From Pseudomonas tolaasii NCPPB 2192 (GTDB taxonomy: Bacteria; Pseudomonadota; Gammaproteobacteria; Pseudomonadales; Pseudomonadaceae), in contig NZ_PHHD01000001.1 in assembly GCF_002813445.1 (NCBI RefSeq), forward strand, positions 5,890,001 through 5,954,000: a stretch of DNA of 64,000 nucleotides. Direction: 5' to 3'. Below, piece by piece: positions 59,961 to 64,000 of this stretch. Position numbers and translations under genes: made by a program. The number at the start of each line of letters is the position of its first letter. Position 1 is the first letter of the stretch. The notes below the pieces were generated by a model. That model had not been told where the DNA came from. It did not search any database and saw nothing but the letters and a program-made list of their open reading frames with translations.

Positions 59961-60317
59961 CTACTCTCCCGTCAAAGCTTGAGCGGCAACTTGCCGCAAG
60001 GATGAGGGCGTCAACCTCCCGCCCTTCAGGAACGCATGCAGTTCCCCGAAATGCTTTGCCAATTCACCCGCCAGTTGGCTATCGCTGGTGGTGGGACCTG
60101 GCGGAGTAGTATCCGCGCGGGCAACCGGTGGATTCTGCAAAGCCTGGTAACGTAACGACGACAACGCTCCACGCAACACCGCAGGCCGACGCGCCGGGGT
60201 GCCTGGCTGAAGGGACTGATCATCACAGGACGGATGCACGACTGCCGGCACGGCCAAACGGGCCTCCGGCGCGCCCATGATCATTCGCTGACCGTGTATT
60301 GCACTTTCGATTTTCAT
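59961..60317 (-). CDS. Unrecognised small protein behind an hrp box (118 aa)
   Basis: A 118-residue protein, ATG at 60317 (MKIESAIHGQRMIMGAPEA). It is Pro/Ala/Ser-rich in the middle (SLQPGTPARRPAVLR, RADTTPPGPTTSDSQ) and ends in a helical segment (GELAKHFGELHAFLKGGRLT). Disorder and low acidity near the N terminus are compatible with a type III secretion signal but not specific. Its TAG at 59963 is one base from the next start. A near-consensus hrp box lies 100 bases upstream. Function unknown. Confidence 0.6.
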   Translation of the reverse strand: MKIESAIHGQRMIMGAPEARLAVPAVVHPSCDDQSLQPGTPARRPAVLRGALSSLRYQALQNPPVARADTTPPGPTTSDSQLAGELAKHFGELHAFLKGGRLTPSSLRQVAAQALTGE

Positions 60318-60416
60318 GCGACTTTTCCCCACCCTTTTCAAATCTGCACAGGCCGGATGGCCATCAACGACTCGCCCTGGACTCGGCGAAAGGTTTGCAA
60401 AGCCGTCGGCCATCGA

Positions 60417-60444
60417 TGTGTGGCCGATTGAATATGAAAGTTCC
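60417..60444 (-). promoter_or_regulatory. Predicted HrpL-dependent promoter (hrp box) 2
   Basis: The minus strand reads GGAACT, then 15 bases, then CCACACA. This fits the HrpL consensus GGAAC(C/T)-N15/16-CCACNNA. It is oriented toward the genes at 60317 and 59959, with about 100 bases to the first start. Confidence 0.75.
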
Positions 60445-60495
60445 GGGTATCAGGGGAATACCCATGACAACATGTAAAAATCCAGGGGTCGCGAT

Positions 60496-60831
60496 TCATT
60501 CGTTTTTTTGGCCACGCCGCCGGGTCATGAGCGCCTTGATCAGCCCGACCCAGCCACGGCTGGATTGCATGGAGGACACTCCTTCCTCGTGCCCCGGCGC
60601 CAGCATGCCGCGCGCAAAATCTTCAGCGACCGGCGCCCGGAACTTGCGTTGCCCCGATAACGCTTTCATTCGCTGTGCTTCCTGCGCGTGCGCGTTCGAA
60701 AGCGCGGCGCAAAGTGCGTCGTGTGCAGGCTGTTCACTTACGTTCGAGACGGGTGATCGTTCGCCCGGATAACAGCCGTGAAAAGCGAGACGGCTATTGG
60801 GTTGGCAGGATTGAAATGAATTGGCAGTCAT
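60496..60831 (-). CDS. Unrecognised small protein behind the perfect hrp box (111 aa)
   Basis: A 111-residue protein, ATG at 60831 (MTANSFQSCQPNSRLAFHGC). The first ~45 residues are rich in Ser, Gln and Asn with few acidic residues, like many type III secretion signals; the C terminus is basic (GLIKALMTRRRGQKNE). No enzymatic motif or family recognised. The start lies 62 bases downstream of the hrp box, a normal leader. It may be a small effector, chaperone or helper. Confidence 0.6.
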   Translation of the reverse strand: MTANSFQSCQPNSRLAFHGCYPGERSPVSNVSEQPAHDALCAALSNAHAQEAQRMKALSGQRKFRAPVAEDFARGMLAPGHEEGVSSMQSSRGWVGLIKALMTRRRGQKNE

Positions 60832-60892
60832 GTGTGGGCCCTGACTCAACGTCTGAAAAGTGCCCCGTATAACCAAGGCCGCTGTGTCACCT

Positions 60893-60920
60893 TGAGTGGC
60901 AAACAGACACAAACGGTTCC
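60893..60920 (-). promoter_or_regulatory. Predicted HrpL-dependent promoter (hrp box) 1
   Basis: The minus strand has GGAACC, 15 bases, then CCACTCA: an exact match to the HrpL (ECF sigma) consensus GGAACC-N15/16-CCACNNA. It faces the 111-residue gene at 60831. A second similar box occurs 476 bases downstream, so chance occurrence is unlikely. Confidence 0.85.
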
Positions 60921-60960
60921 TGTAAAGGCGATAAATCCCATCTACGCCAGGAAACAGGCA

Positions 60961-60997
60961 AAAAAAATCGCAGCCCGAAGACTGCGATTTTTTTCAT
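60961..60997 (-). terminator. Intrinsic terminator after the fecA-like gene
   Basis: AATCGCAG and CTGCGATT arms with a short loop, and runs of A on the left and T on the right, lie 13 bases beyond the fecA-like stop. In the minus direction it reads hairpin then TTTTTTT, a good rho-independent terminator; it isolates the hrp-box locus from the receptor gene. Confidence 0.92.
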
Positions 60998-61009
60998 CAC
61001 CCTTTTAAA

Positions 61010-63400
61010 TCAGAAACCGACGCTGGCCTGCACGAAGAACGTACGGGGTTCGCCCAGGTACAACCCGGCATTGTTGTCGCTGGAACGCGTGTAGTGCTGT
61101 TGGTCGAAGACGTTTTTCACGCCCACGCCCACTTTCAGGTTCGAGAGTTTCTCGCCGAAATCGTAGCCGCTGCGCACGTTGACCGAGACGTAACCGGGAA
61201 TGTCACCATACTGACCATCGGCAGTGCCCTGGGTGATGTAGGTGGTGCCGGTACCCGGCGCGCGTTGGCCGGACTGGGCATACACATCCAGGTTATGGGT
61301 CCAGTGGTTGATGTCGTAGCGCAGGCCCGCCGTCGCCACTTCACGGGAGTAGAGCGGCAGGTCACGGCCCTTGAACGGCACATCACCCTCGGCGGTGGCC
61401 TTGGTGTAGGTGAAACCGGCGCTGGCGGTCAGGCCGTCCAGGCGAGGGTCCAGGTTCGAGAGGTCGTAGTGGGCGGAGGTTTCGATACCCTGGTGCTTGG
61501 TCGCGCCGAGGTTGGTCCAGCCCACATCGTTGCTGACGTATTGCAGCTCATCCGAGAAGTCGATGTAGAACAGCGTCACTTCGCCGCCCCACACGCTGTC
61601 GTTGTAGCGCGTACCGATCTCGTAGGTCTTGGCTTTTTCCGGGTTCAGGCCGTCGGCCGTCTGGTTGACCCGGCCGCCCTGCCCGATCTGCGCGTATTGC
61701 AGGCTGCCGAACGAGTTCTCGTAGTTGGCGAACACTTTCCAGGCATCGGAAATGTGGTACATCACGCTCAACGCCGGCAACGGCTCGTTGCTGGTGATCT
61801 TGCGGTTTTTCTCCACCGTGCGCACACCGTTCAGCGCGACCACCGGGCGATCATGCCAAGTGGTCTCGATGTTTTCAAAACGGATGCCGGGCGTGATGGT
61901 CCACTTGCCGATATCAATTTTGTTGTCGATGTAGAACGCGTTGGCCACTGTGCCACCGGTGCGGTCCTGGTAAACGTGGCCATCGTTTTGCCCGCCCGGC
62001 GTCGGCACGTTATTGACCAGGTTCAGGCTGCTGGCTTGCTCATGCATGCCTTCCTTGAGGTAACGGTAGCCCAGGCTGACTTCCTGGGTGCTCGGGCCCA
62101 GGTCGAACACATGGGACACACGTGGCTCGACGCCGAAGGTGTAGTAGCTGCGCGGGTAAGAGCCGATGGTTTTCAGGTCGCGGTTGGCAATGTTGCTGCC
62201 ACGGAAGCTGTCGATGTAATAGGTCAACACTTCGGCCTGGGTACGATCATCGATCTGGCGGATGTACTTGAAGGACACATCCTTGCGCCGGCCACTGAAG
62301 TTGTCCCAGTCACGCACCGACTGGTACGGGTTGGCGTCGAACTGCTTCTGCGTCAGGCCGCCCGGCATGTCGGCGCTGGCGTCGTAGTAGTGGAAGTTCA
62401 GGCTGAAATCGTCTTGATCGGTCGGCGCCCAGTGGGTCTTGAGGATCACGTCGTCAATGTCGTTGGAGTTGTTACTCTCGCGGTAACCGTTGCCGTTCAC
62501 ACCGGTGTAGAGCAAGGCCACGCCAATGCCGTTGTCGGCCGTGCCGCCCAAAAAGGCGTTGTCGACGTGTTTCCAGCCACCGTGTTCAGCGGTTTGCAAC
62601 GTCGTACCGACTTCACCGGAGAATTTTTCGGGGATGGCGCGGGTCACGAAGTTGATCACGCCGCCGACGTTCTGTGGCCCATAACGCACGGAACCGGCGC
62701 CGCGCACCACATCGATGCTGTCCAGGTTACCGGCGGAAATCGGCGCCATCGACAGTTGGGGCTGGCCATACGGGGCAAACGCGGCCGGCACGCCGTCGAT
62801 CAGCACAGTGGAGCGTGGCGACAGGCGCGAAGTCAGGCCGCGCACGCCAACGTTCAGGGAAATATCGCTGCCACCGGTGCCGTTGGCTTCCTGCACCTGT
62901 ACACCCGGCACGCGGCGCAATACGTCGCCGACGTTCATCGCGCCCTGCTCCACCATGGCTTCGCGGCGGATCACCGTACGCGCGCCGGGGTGGTTCTGCA
63001 CCACGGCGGCGTTGGCATCGCCCAGCCAGTCGCCGACCACTTTCACGTCGGTCACGCCCAGCTCCAGTGGTGAACCGGCTTCACCGGTGCCGCTGCTCTG
63101 CGGGCGCAAGGTCACGGAACCGGCGTCAATCTGGTAGTCCAGGCCGCTGCCTTGCAGCAACTGGCGCAGGGCTTGCTCGGGGGACAGGTTGCCGTCCACA
63201 GCCGGGGCTTGTTTGCCGGCGACCATGTCCGGGCTGAAAAACACTTGAAGGGAGGTCTGCTGGCCCAGTTGGCTCAGCGCGGCGCCCAAAGGCTGGGCGC
63301 GGATGTGAATGCCATCGTCCGCATAGGCCGCAGGCACCGCGGCGCTGACGGCAAGTGCCAGGGCGAGCGGCGCCCAGCGCGAGATTTTATTGTTGTGCAT
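61010..63400 (-). CDS. fecA: FecA-like TonB-dependent receptor with signalling domain
   Basis: A 796-residue receptor. After the signal peptide (MHNNKISRWAPLALALAVSA, cleaved near YADD) comes an STN signalling domain (IHIRAQPLGAALSQLGQQTS, VDGNLSPEQALRQLLQGSGL), then the plug (VLIDGVPAAFAPYGQPQLSM, VRYGPQNVGGVINFVTRAIP) and barrel, ending FFVQASVGF. The STN domain contacts FecR to activate a sigma factor. The plug and barrel match ferric dicitrate FecA. The ATG at 63400 is used; a GTG at 63415 is an alternative. FecR lies upstream (63513-64000), so this is a complete surface-signalling locus apart from the sigma factor gene beyond the window. Confidence 0.9.
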   Translation of the reverse strand: MHNNKISRWAPLALALAVSAAVPAAYADDGIHIRAQPLGAALSQLGQQTSLQVFFSPDMVAGKQAPAVDGNLSPEQALRQLLQGSGLDYQIDAGSVTLRPQSSGTGEAGSPLELGVTDVKVVGDWLGDANAAVVQNHPGARTVIRREAMVEQGAMNVGDVLRRVPGVQVQEANGTGGSDISLNVGVRGLTSRLSPRSTVLIDGVPAAFAPYGQPQLSMAPISAGNLDSIDVVRGAGSVRYGPQNVGGVINFVTRAIPEKFSGEVGTTLQTAEHGGWKHVDNAFLGGTADNGIGVALLYTGVNGNGYRESNNSNDIDDVILKTHWAPTDQDDFSLNFHYYDASADMPGGLTQKQFDANPYQSVRDWDNFSGRRKDVSFKYIRQIDDRTQAEVLTYYIDSFRGSNIANRDLKTIGSYPRSYYTFGVEPRVSHVFDLGPSTQEVSLGYRYLKEGMHEQASSLNLVNNVPTPGGQNDGHVYQDRTGGTVANAFYIDNKIDIGKWTITPGIRFENIETTWHDRPVVALNGVRTVEKNRKITSNEPLPALSVMYHISDAWKVFANYENSFGSLQYAQIGQGGRVNQTADGLNPEKAKTYEIGTRYNDSVWGGEVTLFYIDFSDELQYVSNDVGWTNLGATKHQGIETSAHYDLSNLDPRLDGLTASAGFTYTKATAEGDVPFKGRDLPLYSREVATAGLRYDINHWTHNLDVYAQSGQRAPGTGTTYITQGTADGQYGDIPGYVSVNVRSGYDFGEKLSNLKVGVGVKNVFDQQHYTRSSDNNAGLYLGEPRTFFVQASVGF

Positions 63401-63512
63401 GACAAGTTTTTTCACGTCGAACCTAGTCCTGTGATCGCAAGAGTGTGCGGCTGTTAATGCAAACCAGTTGCAGTTGCAGAAGAAGACGAAGAACTCGAAA
63501 AAAACCTGAATG

Positions 63513-64000
63513 TCAGCGTGAAATAATTTCCTGACTGCCATCCGGCAAGGCGCGCACGGCCACCGGCAGTATGTGTGGCAAGGCCTTGAGCAAGGCGTCG
63601 GTGTCATTGGCCTTGAACACGCTGGTCAGGCGCAGGTCGCGCACCGCCGCCGAACTGACGCGCAAAGGCTGCTCGCGATAGCGCGAAACCTCCCGCGCCA
63701 CTTCGCCCAGGCTGGCGTTATTGAACACCAGCTTGCCGCTGCGCCAGGCCGTCAGCTCATCGGTGTTCACCGCATAGGCGGCGGCCACTTGCCCGAGCGC
63801 ATCGACATGCGTCCCGCGCCCCGCCGTCAGCGTCACACTCTGGTCCGCTGCACGCCCTTGCACCTTGACCGTGCCGGCCTCGACCACCACGCGGGTCTGG
63901 TCGTCGTCGCGGCGCACGTCAAAACGGGTGCCGGTCACCGTCACCTGCCCTGCCCCGGCCGCCACCACAAACGGGCGACTGGTGTCGTGTTCGACGCTGA
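63513..64000 (-). CDS. fecR: FecR-like anti-sigma / signal transducer, C-terminal part
   Basis: The frame is open to the right edge of the window; the visible 161 residues are the periplasmic half. VTVTGTRFDVRRDD, VVVEAGTVKVQG, VTLTAGRGTHVDALG and AWRSGKLVFNNASLGEVARE are the FecR-domain repeats, followed by a secretin/STN-like end (FKANDTDALLKALPHILPVA). FecR spans the inner membrane and couples the FecA STN domain to an ECF sigma factor. The stop at 63513 is 113 bases before the fecA start. No clear Fur box was seen in the gap. Confidence 0.9.
   Translation of the reverse strand, partial: SVEHDTSRPFVVAAGAGQVTVTGTRFDVRRDDDQTRVVVEAGTVKVQGRAADQSVTLTAGRGTHVDALGQVAAAYAVNTDELTAWRSGKLVFNNASLGEVAREVSRYREQPLRVSSAAVRDLRLTSVFKANDTDALLKALPHILPVAVRALPDGSQEIISR

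Noticed and set aside
61094..63073. A 659-codon open frame on the plus strand opposite the fecA-like gene
   Set aside because: It is the antisense of a well-supported receptor gene, has low-complexity Val/His/Gln-rich composition and no family features; it results from GC-biased third codon positions.

Overview
The window is high-GC bacterial DNA that reads as a chromosome segment of a fluorescent Pseudomonas (P. fluorescens group). The evidence is the typical intergenic REP/REPIN palindromes (GTGGGAGCTGG...CCAGCTCCCAC), the gene families (FecA/FecR, PAAT-type ABC uptake, three LysR regulators, VgrG/Hcp, an NRPS), a fluoride riboswitch, and two matches to the HrpL (hrp box) promoter consensus. 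No rRNA, tRNA, CRISPR, IS element or prophage was seen. The assignment is inference from gene content.

Layout. (1) 1-8023 (+): the end of a TonB-dependent receptor, then a tightly coupled series of five luciferase-like (LLM) flavin monooxygenases interrupted by an exported SurE-like phosphatase; it looks like an uptake and oxidative-cleavage operon for an unknown, perhaps organosulfur, substrate. (2) 8279-15848: a two-module NRPS (C-A-T-C-A-T, no thioesterase) on the minus strand, divergent from a LuxR-HTH regulator, separated by an AT-rich control region with a perfect palindrome and a possible 38-codon leader ORF. (3) 16052-20566: FMN split-barrel protein, tandem LysR genes, a GST, and a third LysR divergent from (4) 20709-23922, a gluconate/idonate operon (GntP permease, IdnO-like SDR, IdnD-like dehydrogenase). 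(5) 24055-26914 (-): fluoride riboswitch, CLC-type fluoride exporter, FetAB-like ABC exporter. (6) 27125-29208: DUF1835 protein and an e(P4)-type acid phosphatase lipoprotein. (7) 29335-31426: orphan hcp divergent from a lower-GC pair of membrane proteins. (8) 31501-32711: XRE regulator and HD phosphohydrolase. (9) 32716-39840 (-): one operon of TonB receptor, ABC permease/ATPase/binding protein, FAD amine oxidase and RidA; its receptor is a paralogue of the one at the window start. (10) 40257-50807: Na+/H+ antiporter-like permease, chemoreceptor, two-component system with two PepSY proteins, patatin-like protein, QueD, GNAT, Nudix, cytosine deaminase-like enzyme. (11) 50817-56612 (-): a T6SS cargo island of VgrG, DUF4123 adaptor, lipoprotein (likely immunity) and class-3 lipase effector. 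(12) 56905-59380: a DapF-fold protein lacking both catalytic cysteines, divergent from an MFS transporter. (13) 59408-60920 (-): three small unrecognised genes behind two hrp boxes, a candidate type III secretion effector locus. (14) 61010-64000 (-): fecA-like receptor and the end of fecR, a cell-surface-signalling iron-uptake system.

The strongest second-look items are the HrpL-box locus, the fluoride riboswitch with a competing hairpin, the five-LLM operon, the TonB-ABC-amine oxidase-RidA operon, the TE-less NRPS, and the cysteine-less DapF homologue. Start codons were moved inward from the longest open frame wherever a Shine-Dalgarno sequence, signal peptide or overlap supported it.
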